Source of the DNA: Bdellovibrionales bacterium
Lineage (GTDB): Bacteria > Bdellovibrionota > Bdellovibrionia > Bdellovibrionales > UBA1609
Reading direction: 5' to 3'
Length of the DNA stretch: 5,065 nucleotides
Assembly (NCBI GenBank): GCA_020435085.1
Contig: JAGRAB010000023.1
Location: 1 to 5,065, forward strand
Both the position numbers and the translations under genes were made by a program. The notes below the pieces were generated by a model that did no database searches, had not been told where the DNA came from, and worked only from the letters and a program-made list of their open reading frames with translations. Below are positions 1 through 5,065 of the stretch, piece after piece; the first letter of the stretch is position 1; the number at the start of each line of letters is the position of its first letter.

Positions 1-465
1 CCTGAGCAAACTCGAATTTTTGATTGTGATTGGGAAACAACATCCATTGAGTGCGTATTATTTAAATTTCGATGGGCAAAACCCCATAATCAATTTTACG
101 TTCCGATTCAAAAATGGATTTCCACAGACGATGCGAACGTCTTAACGCTTCAAAGTTTGTATACATACGGAAAGATCGGAAGAAGTGGCGTGGCTGGTAT
201 AACAACGCTTACAATTCAATATGCAGATGGTTCGTGGGAAGATCTTGTTGAATTTGGCCGTGCTCTTTATCCTGATCGTGTTTCTCGAAATGGTCAGCTT
301 GTTTTAAGAGAAGAGTATGATTATCTTGATTTTCCTCTTCAACCAGGAAAAGTGATTGAAAGCATTGTCATTGAAGCAGACTCGTGGATTTCAGCCGCCG
401 ACGATGCGTTTATTTCAATGACATTAGATCATTACAATGAAGAAGACTTTGATCGCATTCCTTAG
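1..465 (+). CDS. Hypothetical protein, 3' part (5' end outside window)
   Basis: The frame is open from the first base of the window to a TAG stop, giving 154 visible residues, so the gene begins upstream. A TTG codon at 157 could be read as a start, but it is more likely an internal leucine, because the frame continues to the left edge and a motif found near the C-terminus also occurs before this point. I do not recognise a family. The sequence alternates hydrophobic and polar residues with many aromatic and acidic ones (for example residues 66-74 and 118-126), as expected of a beta-rich, probably exported domain, but no signal peptide is in view. A short motif occurs twice, at residues 39-50 (W-I-S-T-D-D-A then a hydrophobic stretch ending T-L) and 129-142 (W-I-S-A-A-D-D-A, also ending T-L). 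Its stop codon overlaps the stop of the convergent tonB-like gene. A function cannot be assigned. Confidence 0.75.
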   Translation, partial: PEQTRIFDCDWETTSIECVLFKFRWAKPHNQFYVPIQKWISTDDANVLTLQSLYTYGKIGRSGVAGITTLTIQYADGSWEDLVEFGRALYPDRVSRNGQLVLREEYDYLDFPLQPGKVIESIVIEADSWISAADDAFISMTLDHYNEEDFDRIP

Positions 466-1619
466 TTGACGTTTCCAAATGGAGACGTGTTACCAGATGT
501 CCTCAGGCGTGAGGGCATCTCTTTAACCGGGCCTTGAAGGTGAAAGTTGACAGGATGAACTGTCCAGCCTTCTTGGCCAGGTTGATATCGATACTGGCTA
601 ATGGCACGAATAGCTTCTTGATCGAGCAATGGGTGCCCAGAAGACCGAATCATTTTAACAGAAGAGATAGTTCCATCGTTTTTTACATAGTATGCGAGTT
701 GTACTTGTCCTTCTTGGCTATTTCTTCTTGCGAGTTGAGGGTACTGAGGAGGCTTATTTCCAGGAGTTTGTCTTAAGTCTAAATAACTGCGAGTTTTCCC
801 AGTGGGCTTTCCGTAAGGGGACGCGCTTTGAGCCGCAGGTGCAGCTGCCGCTGCCGCAATAGCCTTTTTCGCGGTTTCATTTGCGTTTGAATTTTGAGAG
901 GCTTCAGAATGAGGCGAAGTTTGCGCTGATGCCGTTTCAGCTATTTGCGTTTCCGCCGGTTGAACCGCAACAATATCTTCTTTTTTAGATTCAACTTTGG
1001 GTTCAACAGTTTCTTGAGGATCTTTTTCGTTTATTGTTTTGGTTTTTTCCACAACAGGAGGAACCGCAGCAACAGCGAGTGCCGATGTTTGGCTTTCTTC
1101 TGCTTTGGCTTCAGCAGAGTCTTCAGCTAATTCATTGGTTAAAAAAGTATCGTATTTATCTTCGATGGGCTCTTCAGTGGTATTTGGAGTTTCTTCTGTG
1201 GCTGCGACATTTTCCGAAGCAAGATCATTGGTTTCTTCTGTCTGAGGCTCGGCTGGAGTGGGCTCCGTGGCGGCAACCACAGGAGACTCTTCAATATTTT
1301 CAAGAACGGGTTCTTTATCAGGGAGCTCTGTCACAACCAATTGCTTTGTAGAAGATTTTTTCACTGGAGCTTTTTGGGGAGCGGGCTCAGTTTTTACAAT
1401 TTCAGTTTTTTCTGAAGGAATGTCTTCTTTGCCAACAACAGGAGTTTCAAGTTGCGTCCCCTTGGGCGTTTCCATTGTCACAAACTCAACGGTGTGTCCA
1501 GAGCCCTCATCAAGTAAACTTAGTTGGGGAGCTAAAACAAGAGCTGTAGCTGCAGCCACATGAACTGCCAGAGAAAATGTAAAATAACCAGCAGATGATT
1601 TTGATGACCTATTTCTCAC
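462..1619 (-). CDS. tonB: TonB-family energy transducer
   Basis: This 385-residue protein has the three-part layout of TonB, which carries proton-motive energy from the ExbB/ExbD complex in the inner membrane to outer-membrane receptors. A short basic N-terminus precedes one membrane segment at about residues 12-32, which contains Ser16 and His20, the S-x3-H pair conserved in TonB membrane anchors. Residues about 40-280 form a low-complexity periplasmic linker rich in Glu, Pro, Ala, Thr and Lys, with a run of six alanines at 255-260. Residues 290-361 match the TonB C-terminal domain: PPQYP at 290-294, G-Q-V at 304-306, D-G at 315-316, and Y-R-Y-Q-P at 343-347. A 20-residue or so polar tail follows. 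It is much longer than E. coli TonB (239 residues), mainly because of the linker. The GTG start is supported by a GAGGGG ribosome site 7 bases upstream. No exbB or exbD is present in the window. TolA is less likely, because the C-terminal motifs are those of TonB. Confidence 0.9.
   Translation of the reverse strand: MRNRSSKSSAGYFTFSLAVHVAAATALVLAPQLSLLDEGSGHTVEFVTMETPKGTQLETPVVGKEDIPSEKTEIVKTEPAPQKAPVKKSSTKQLVVTELPDKEPVLENIEESPVVAATEPTPAEPQTEETNDLASENVAATEETPNTTEEPIEDKYDTFLTNELAEDSAEAKAEESQTSALAVAAVPPVVEKTKTINEKDPQETVEPKVESKKEDIVAVQPAETQIAETASAQTSPHSEASQNSNANETAKKAIAAAAAAPAAQSASPYGKPTGKTRSYLDLRQTPGNKPPQYPQLARRNSQEGQVQLAYYVKNDGTISSVKMIRSSGHPLLDQEAIRAISQYRYQPGQEGWTVHPVNFHLQGPVKEMPSRLRTSGNTSPFGNVN
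496..519 (+). terminator. Hairpin with short T-rich tail, candidate terminator of gene 1
   Basis: The two arms pair over 10 positions (GATGTCCTCA with TGAGGGCATC, one G-T wobble) around the 4-base loop GGCG. TCTTT follows on the plus strand. It lies 30 bases after the stop of the first gene and inside the antisense of the tonB C-terminal tail codons. The T-run is short, so termination is likely but not certain. Confidence 0.4.
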
Positions 1620-1626
1620 AATACGA

Positions 1627-1632
1627 CCCCTC
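1627..1632 (-). promoter_or_regulatory. Ribosome binding site of tonB
   Basis: On the minus strand this reads GAGGGG, 7 bases before a GTG codon at 1617-1619. This good spacing decides for the GTG start. The next in-frame ATG is at residue 48 and would remove the membrane anchor. Confidence 0.7.
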
Positions 1633-1644
1633 GTGTTGAAAAAC

Positions 1645-1673
1645 TTTATTTCTTAAGGCACAAATCTTTTCAA
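1645..1673 (-). promoter_or_regulatory. Candidate sigma-70 promoter of tonB
   Basis: On the minus strand a TTGAAA box at 1668-1673 (5 of 6 to TTGACA) is separated by exactly 17 bases from AATAAA at 1645-1650 (4 of 6 to TATAAT). Transcription would begin near 1638, leaving a leader of about 20 bases that contains the ribosome site. I saw no clear Fur-like palindrome, but I could not score one. Confidence 0.4.
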
Positions 1674-1762
1674 AAACTGTTCCAAAAACAAGAGCAATGA
1701 TGGTGGCTTATGTTGAATTTCAGGATTTTGTTATGAAAGGATTACTTGTGGTGAAAATAAGC

Positions 1763-1790
1763 TGGACAGGTTAGCATTAATTTTTAAATT
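1763..1790 (+). promoter_or_regulatory. Candidate promoter of the phosphatase gene
   Basis: TGGACA at 1763-1768 matches 5 of 6 bases of the -35 consensus. TAAATT at 1785-1790 matches 4 of 6 bases of the -10 consensus, with a 16-base spacer. It lies 27 bases before the TTG start. The stretch is AT-rich, so chance matches are likely. Confidence 0.3.
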
Positions 1791-1805
1791 TAAGCTGTAC
1801 TCGGT

Positions 1806-1811
1806 GGGGGG
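1806..1811 (+). promoter_or_regulatory. Ribosome binding site of the phosphatase gene
   Basis: A run of six G follows GGT, 6 bases before the TTG codon at 1818. An in-frame TAA at 1791-1793 and no other start codon between it and 1818 make TTG the earliest possible start. The encoded signal peptide supports it. Confidence 0.55.
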
Positions 1812-1817
1812 TGTGTT

Positions 1818-2528
1818 TTGAAGGTCATATTTTTTACACTTTTGTTGATTGTAAGTATTCCAGCAACAGCGAAAAGGGCCGACTGGGAGAAGCTTTCTTA
1901 TAAAGATTTTGAAAAAGTTGTAGAGGCACCCCCACAAGAAGGCTCTCAAGCTTATATCAAAGACTTTGAAATATTGATCCAACTTCAAGAACAACGTACA
2001 AACGAAGAGTGCCGCTTTGCCCGTTATCTTAAATGGCCCAACTTTGCCACATTTTTTTCAAAAGATAAGAAAGATTGGATCGATGAATCTCAACTTCCAG
2101 TTTCATTTCAATCTTTACTCAATACTAAAGAAGTCGAACACTATAAAGGGCTCATGAATAAAGTATTAAATTTATCAACGCGTGTGACGAAGTACTACAA
2201 AGAACATTATGCAAGACCTCGTCCGTCGGATGCCGATGATAGAGTTCACCCTTGCGTAGAAGTGCCAGAGGGAAATACTTCTTATCCGAGCTCTCATACA
2301 TCAAAAGGTATAGTTGTCGCTTGTTTACTTTCTGAAAAATTGAAAGAACAAAAAGAATATAAGCGAGCAGAAGATATCATGAACTATGGTATTTATATGG
2401 GCGATTTAAGAGCGATTGTTGGAGTTCACCACCCCTCAGATGTAGAGTCTGGCAAGGTGATCGGATTAGAGATTTGCCATCGCCTACTTGAAGAAAAAAG
2501 TTTTCGAGAAGAGTGGGATCGACTTTAA
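1818..2528 (+). CDS. Secreted PAP2-superfamily (class A acid phosphatase-like) phosphatase
   Basis: The 236-residue product begins with a lysine, a hydrophobic core (residues 4-14) and P-A-T-A at 15-18, a typical signal peptide with probable cleavage after Ala18. No further membrane segment is evident, so the mature protein is probably periplasmic or secreted. The three motifs of the PAP2 phosphatase signature are present in order. Motif 1 is K128-x6-R135-P136, motif 2 is P157-S-S-H160, and motif 3 is L197-R198-x5-H204-x3-D208. By family knowledge His204 should be the phosphorylated nucleophile, Asp208 its partner and His160 the proton donor. The soluble architecture and the G-D-L-R...H-H-P-S-D-V context resemble bacterial class A non-specific acid phosphatases (PhoN/PhoC type) rather than membrane lipid phosphatases. 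Motif 3 has Leu where Ser is usual, and motif 2 has PSSH instead of PSGH. Four cysteines (65, 146, 169, 220) could form disulfides. The substrate is unknown. The start is TTG. Confidence 0.85.
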   Translation: MKVIFFTLLLIVSIPATAKRADWEKLSYKDFEKVVEAPPQEGSQAYIKDFEILIQLQEQRTNEECRFARYLKWPNFATFFSKDKKDWIDESQLPVSFQSLLNTKEVEHYKGLMNKVLNLSTRVTKYYKEHYARPRPSDADDRVHPCVEVPEGNTSYPSSHTSKGIVVACLLSEKLKEQKEYKRAEDIMNYGIYMGDLRAIVGVHHPSDVESGKVIGLEICHRLLEEKSFREEWDRL

Positions 2529-2540
2529 AAATTTAAGTCG
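2520..2540. terminator. AT-rich palindrome across two convergent stop codons
   Basis: CGACTT at 2520-2525 pairs with AAGTCG at 2535-2540, and two more A-T pairs form inside after a T-T mismatch. The palindrome covers the stop codons of both the phosphatase gene and nagZ, which are only 4 bases apart. It could end transcription from either side, but the stem is weak and there is no T-run outside it, so the role is tentative. Confidence 0.25.
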
Positions 2541-3639
2541 TTAATAGCTCCTCAGGAATTTTTCCATCTAAAATAGCTTTTGAAAGCTTTAAGTGATCGG
2601 GATGGCCAATATATTTTGTGGCCTCGTCGAAAGGCATAATTTCGGCTTTCCCTAAGTGATCTTTTTTGAGTGTTTCAATAAGCTTAAGCTTGTCCTCTAT
2701 CTCTGCTTTATTCAGCCTTCCATCTTGAACAGCTTTACAGACGGCTTCAAAGCCAACTCCCGGAGTTTCAAAATCATTACAATAAAGAACCATATCACAG
2801 CCGGCATCAAGAGCCATGACCGGAATATCTTCTGTTTTATAGTGATTGGCGAGGGCTTTCATATCTAAATCGTCAGAGACAACAATATGGCGATAACGAA
2901 GCTCCGTTCTTAAAATGTCTTTGAGAAATTTTTTTGAAAGAGTCACCGGGTTTTCTGGGTCAATGTTTTCAAATAAAATATGACCGGTCATAATCATTTC
3001 GAGGCGGGCGCGAAACGCTTTCTTAAAAGGCTGTAACTCAACGTCCATTAAATGTTCAAGAGATGTTTTTTCACGAGGTAGTTCTTCGTGAGAATCCACC
3101 ATGGTATTGCCATGACCAGGAAAATGCTTTCCACAAGGGATAACACCGCTTTTAATATAGCCACGAACCAGTGCTGAAGAAATTTTTGAGACGTGTTCTG
3201 CATCAGATGAAATAGACCGATCTCCAATAACCGGGTTCTCTGGGTTCGTTAATACATCCATACAAGGAGCAAAGTCTAAGTTAATGCCAACAGATCGAAG
3301 TTCGTCACCCATCATCAAGGCAAATTTAAACGCAAGAGATGTAGAGTCGAGCTTCCCAAGTTTTTCAAGGGCGGGCCATTGGGTGAATGGTGGTTTTAGT
3401 CGATGTACGCGCCCACCTTCCATATCGATAGAAATAAGAAATGGATGCTGACCAGGAAGTTTTGTTCGAAGATTTTGAATTTGATTGCAAAGGCGATGAA
3501 CTTGCTCGGGAGACTCAACATTGCGGCTAAAAAGACAGACGCCGCCAATATTATTTTTCACCAAAAAATCTTGCTCATCTTGAGTGAGTTCTGTACCACG
3601 AATGCCAATTGTAAATAGCTGGCCGATTTTTTCTTTCAT
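2533..3639 (-). CDS. nagZ: Beta-N-acetylglucosaminidase, glycoside hydrolase family 3
   Basis: This 368-residue protein is NagZ-like. NagZ cleaves GlcNAc from GlcNAc-anhydroMurNAc peptides in the cytoplasm during peptidoglycan recycling. Visible family marks are I-G-Q-L-F at 5-9, I-D-M-E-G-G-R-V at 71-78, G-I-N-L-D-F-A-P at 118-125, G-D-R-S at 139-142, and K-H-F-P-G-H-G at 171-177 followed by D182-S-H184. S-D-D-L-D-M lies at 255-260. By homology Asp256 should be the nucleophile, and the Asp182/His184 pair on the mobile loop the acid/base dyad that defines the NagZ branch. Met73 replaces the common Gln of the DQEGG motif. There is no signal peptide, consistent with a cytoplasmic enzyme. The length is slightly above the usual 340 or so because of a C-terminal extension. 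The frame is open further upstream to a GTG at 3757-3759, but the extra 40 residues do not resemble NagZ, and ATG at 3637-3639 has a good ribosome site. The gene follows the dppBC-like genes on the same strand. Confidence 0.93.
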   Translation of the reverse strand: MKEKIGQLFTIGIRGTELTQDEQDFLVKNNIGGVCLFSRNVESPEQVHRLCNQIQNLRTKLPGQHPFLISIDMEGGRVHRLKPPFTQWPALEKLGKLDSTSLAFKFALMMGDELRSVGINLDFAPCMDVLTNPENPVIGDRSISSDAEHVSKISSALVRGYIKSGVIPCGKHFPGHGNTMVDSHEELPREKTSLEHLMDVELQPFKKAFRARLEMIMTGHILFENIDPENPVTLSKKFLKDILRTELRYRHIVVSDDLDMKALANHYKTEDIPVMALDAGCDMVLYCNDFETPGVGFEAVCKAVQDGRLNKAEIEDKLKLIETLKKDHLGKAEIMPFDEATKYIGHPDHLKLSKAILDGKIPEELLTT

Positions 3640-3644
3640 TTTTT

Positions 3645-3649
3645 CTCCC
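3645..3649 (-). promoter_or_regulatory. Ribosome binding site deciding the nagZ start
   Basis: On the minus strand this reads GGGAG, followed by five A and then ATG at 3637-3639. The protein that starts here begins right at the conserved NagZ fold, which favours it over the upstream GTG. Confidence 0.65.
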
Positions 3650-3676
3650 GCCGACGTTCCAATAGTTGATTTGGTT

Positions 3677-3705
3677 AGTATAACAAAAGCAGAATAAGAA
3701 TTTAA
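3677..3705 (-). promoter_or_regulatory. Candidate promoter of nagZ
   Basis: On the minus strand TATACT at 3677-3682 matches 5 of 6 bases of the -10 consensus. The -35 region about 17 bases upstream (TTAAAT at 3700-3705) is poor, matching 3 of 6. Transcription would start near 3670, giving a leader of about 30 bases. If real, the promoter lets nagZ be expressed separately from the transporter genes, and it lies inside the reading frame of the rejected longer nagZ form. Confidence 0.35.
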
Positions 3706-3760
3706 CTTCAGATTGTGAGAATACAGACAGAAGACTGGACGCTTCTCGTATCGAGGCACG

Positions 3761-3793
3761 AGTACTCCATCGACTTAAATTTTATGGAGTACT
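3761..3793 (-). terminator. Perfect 10-bp hairpin at the end of dppC
   Basis: AGTACTCCAT at 3761-3770 is the exact reverse complement of ATGGAGTACT at 3784-3793, with a 13-base AT-rich loop. The upstream arm on the minus strand begins with the last two bases of the dppC stop codon TAG. No T-run follows on either strand, so it is not a standard intrinsic terminator. It may protect the 3' end of the operon transcript, assist termination by another route, or be a protein-binding dyad. Confidence 0.4.
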
Positions 3794-4607
3794 AGCTAAA
3801 GGTCTGGCGAGGGTCCAACTGATCTCTCAAACCATCAGCAATAAGATAAAAGCTAAGTACTAAAAAGAAAATAGCTCCTCCAGCCGCCAGTGAAACGTGG
3901 GGGGCTTCATCTAAAATTTTTCGGCCAGCATTTAAAAGGGCTCCCCATGACGGCGTATTGAGTGGAACCCCAAGGCCAAGAAACGAAAGTCCAGACTCTG
4001 CGACAATAGTGCCAGCCATAGCAAAAGTGGCATTCAAAAAAAGTGTTCCCCAAATAGTGGGCCAAATATGAAGGACAATTTTTCTTAAAGGACTGGCTCC
4101 AATTGCGGTACAGCTTTGAATGAACTCTTTTTGCTTTAAGTATAAAAACTCAGCTCGTACAAGGCGTGCAAACCCGGCCCAACCGGTTAAGCTCATTGCA
4201 AGAATAAGGTTTTTCAAAGAAGGTCCAGACAGTGAAATAAAAGCAAGTGCGAGCAAAATATTTGGAAAGGCTTGAACAATTTCAATTGTTCGCATAGCCA
4301 AATGGTCCGTCCATCCTCCGTAAAATCCAGAGAGAGAACCAACAATTAGCCCAATCATAAGGCTAATAAACACAACAGAAAGGGCCACGCCAAGACTCAC
4401 ACGAGCTCCATAAGCCACTTTTGTAAAAACATCACTTCCATTTTCATCAAGCCCAAGTAGGTGAGAAAAAGAAGGAGCTTGATAGCGGTTTTCTAAATGA
4501 ATTTCATTAGGGTTTTGGGAGCTGATTTGAGATGCAAAAACTGCTAAACAGAGAAAGATAAGAAGAATGAAAAAACCCAAAAAAAGCTTAAGGTGTTGTC
4601 GTTTCAT
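3792..4607 (-). CDS. dppC: Peptide ABC transporter permease, DppC/OppC family
   Basis: This 271-residue integral membrane protein is one of the two permeases that form the channel of a dipeptide/oligopeptide-type ABC importer. It opens with a membrane segment (about 8-27), then the OppC N-terminal signature H-L-L-G-L-D-E-N-G-S-D-V at 49-60 and Y-G-A-R-V-S-L at 66-72. More membrane segments lie at roughly 72-95, 104-127, 133-150, 188-212 and 238-258. The cytoplasmic EAA loop, which docks on the ATPases, runs from E161 to P183 with A168, G170 and the final P183 visible. A-E-S-G-L-S-F-L-G-L-G at 203-213 and D-G-L-R-D-Q-L-D-P-R at 258-267 are typical family endings. Its ATG lies 20 bases inside the end of the dppB-like gene in another frame, with only a weak AAGG upstream, so translation is probably coupled. 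Substrate cannot be told from the permease; nickel (NikC) or oligopeptide (OppC) relatives are possible. Confidence 0.92.
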   Translation of the reverse strand: MKRQHLKLFLGFFILLIFLCLAVFASQISSQNPNEIHLENRYQAPSFSHLLGLDENGSDVFTKVAYGARVSLGVALSVVFISLMIGLIVGSLSGFYGGWTDHLAMRTIEIVQAFPNILLALAFISLSGPSLKNLILAMSLTGWAGFARLVRAEFLYLKQKEFIQSCTAIGASPLRKIVLHIWPTIWGTLFLNATFAMAGTIVAESGLSFLGLGVPLNTPSWGALLNAGRKILDEAPHVSLAAGGAIFFLVLSFYLIADGLRDQLDPRQTFS

Positions 4608-5065
4608 TCAACTGTACCTTTGGATTAACAAAAGAATAAAGCAAATCGGTGACAAGATTCACAAGGACAAAAATAAAAGCAATGACAAGTACACAACCTT
4701 GAACGGTAGGATAATCTCGTCGTTGAATAGAATCAAAGAGTAATGTACCAATGCCCGGCCAATCAAAAATCGTTTCAGTGATAACGGTTCCCGTAAGTAA
4801 AGCTCCCGTTTGTAAGCCAACAATAGTAATAATGGGAATAAGAGCATTTTTAAGAGCGTGTTTAAAATAAACAGTCATTGAGCTTAAACCTTTTGAGTAA
4901 GCCGTTCGAATATAGTCTTCATGAATGACTTCTAGCATGGAGGCTCGCGTGACTCTTATAAGAATGGCAGAAAGCGGAAGGGCCAAGCTCATCGATGGGA
5001 GAATCAAATGCTCCCAAGAGCCGCGATCGCTTACAGGTAATAAATCCAATTTCAAAGCAAAAATT
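4588..5065 (-). CDS. dppB: Peptide ABC transporter permease, DppB/OppB family (5' end outside window)
   Basis: This is the C-terminal half of a DppB/OppB permease, partner of the downstream DppC-like protein. The frame remains open to the right edge, so the 5' part is missing. A TTG at 5053-5055 is an internal leucine codon, not the start. Visible family features, in order, are L-P-V-S-D-R-G-S-W and H-L-I-L-P-S near the start, then R-A-S-M-L-E-V and E-D-Y-I-R-T-A-Y-S-K-G-L, which is the EAA loop, followed by H-A-L-K-N-A-L-I-P. The stretch T-E-T-I-F-D-W-P-G-I-G and R-R-D-Y-P-T-V-Q-G follow, then a last membrane segment and V-N-P-K-V near the end. About 159 residues are seen of a usual 300-340. 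It overlaps dppC by 20 bases, indicating one transcript. The ATPase and binding-protein genes must lie outside the window, presumably upstream. Confidence 0.92.
   Translation of the reverse strand, partial: IFALKLDLLPVSDRGSWEHLILPSMSLALPLSAILIRVTRASMLEVIHEDYIRTAYSKGLSSMTVYFKHALKNALIPIITIVGLQTGALLTGTVITETIFDWPGIGTLLFDSIQRRDYPTVQGCVLVIAFIFVLVNLVTDLLYSFVNPKVQLNETTTP

Noticed and set aside
157..465. TTG at 157 as the start of a 102-residue protein
   Set aside because: The frame is open to the left edge of the window, and the repeat motif at residues 39-50 lies upstream of this codon, so the gene very probably starts outside.
534..1563. Several open frames on the plus strand opposite tonB (534-776, 945-1130, 1034-1351, 1039-1245, 1258-1563)
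   Set aside because: They lie antisense to a well-supported gene. Their products are low-complexity (Phe/Arg or Ser/Val rich), as expected when the Glu/Ala/Pro-rich linker is read on the other strand.
1731..1994. Minus-strand open frame across the divergent gap and the start of the phosphatase gene
   Set aside because: It overlaps the signal peptide region of a gene with clear motifs, has no good ribosome site I can see, and encodes nothing recognisable.
2575..2588. AGCTTT / AAAGCT inverted repeat near the end of nagZ
   Set aside because: The loop would be only 2 bases, too tight for a hairpin, and the sequence is coding; probably chance.
2656..3618. Plus-strand open frames opposite nagZ (2656-2868 and 3403-3618)
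   Set aside because: They are fully antisense to conserved NagZ coding sequence and show no family features.
3640..3759. Longer NagZ with 40 extra N-terminal residues from the GTG at 3757-3759
   Set aside because: The extension does not resemble NagZ or a signal peptide, covers the probable promoter, and the ATG at 3637-3639 has a better-placed ribosome site. It is kept only as a hypothesis in the findings.
4659..4847. Short minus-strand open frame within the dppB-like gene
   Set aside because: It is leucine-rich because it reads a membrane protein gene in a shifted frame; the dppB frame has clear family motifs.

Overview
The window reads as ordinary chromosomal DNA from a Gram-negative bacterium. 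It carries a TonB energy transducer, a signal-peptide-bearing phosphatase of the PAP2 superfamily, a NagZ-type N-acetylglucosaminidase and two peptide-transporter permeases. The DNA is moderately AT-rich, intergenic gaps are short, and two genes start with GTG or TTG. The gene set would fit a Bdellovibrionota-like or other proteobacterial genome, but nothing visible here proves the taxon.

Layout from left to right. (1) 1-465, plus strand: the 3' end of a protein of unknown function, cut by the left edge. (2) 462-1619, minus strand: a tonB-like gene that converges on gene 1 with overlapping stop codons. (3) 1620-1817: a divergent promoter region. (4) 1818-2528, plus strand: a secreted class A acid phosphatase-like protein. 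(5) 2533-3639, minus strand: nagZ, converging on the phosphatase with 4 bases between the stops. (6) 3640-3791: a gap with a probable nagZ promoter and a perfect 10-bp hairpin at the end of the transporter operon. (7) 3792-4607 and 4588-5065, minus strand: dppC-like and dppB-like ABC permeases whose reading frames overlap by 20 bases; dppB is cut by the right edge.

The genes share a cell-envelope and nutrient-uptake flavour. TonB powers outer-membrane uptake. DppB/DppC form the inner-membrane channel of a peptide importer. NagZ removes GlcNAc from muropeptides in the cytoplasm, and the phosphatase probably works in the periplasm. NagZ lies directly downstream of the peptide permeases on the same strand, so a link to uptake and recycling of wall peptides is plausible, but this is inference from gene order. 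No mobile element, CRISPR array, tRNA or rRNA is visible, and I see no clearly new multi-gene system. The less ordinary points are an internal repeat in the unknown first protein, a terminator-like hairpin inside the tonB tail, a changed residue in phosphatase motif 3, and the hairpin and shared 13-mer flanking nagZ.
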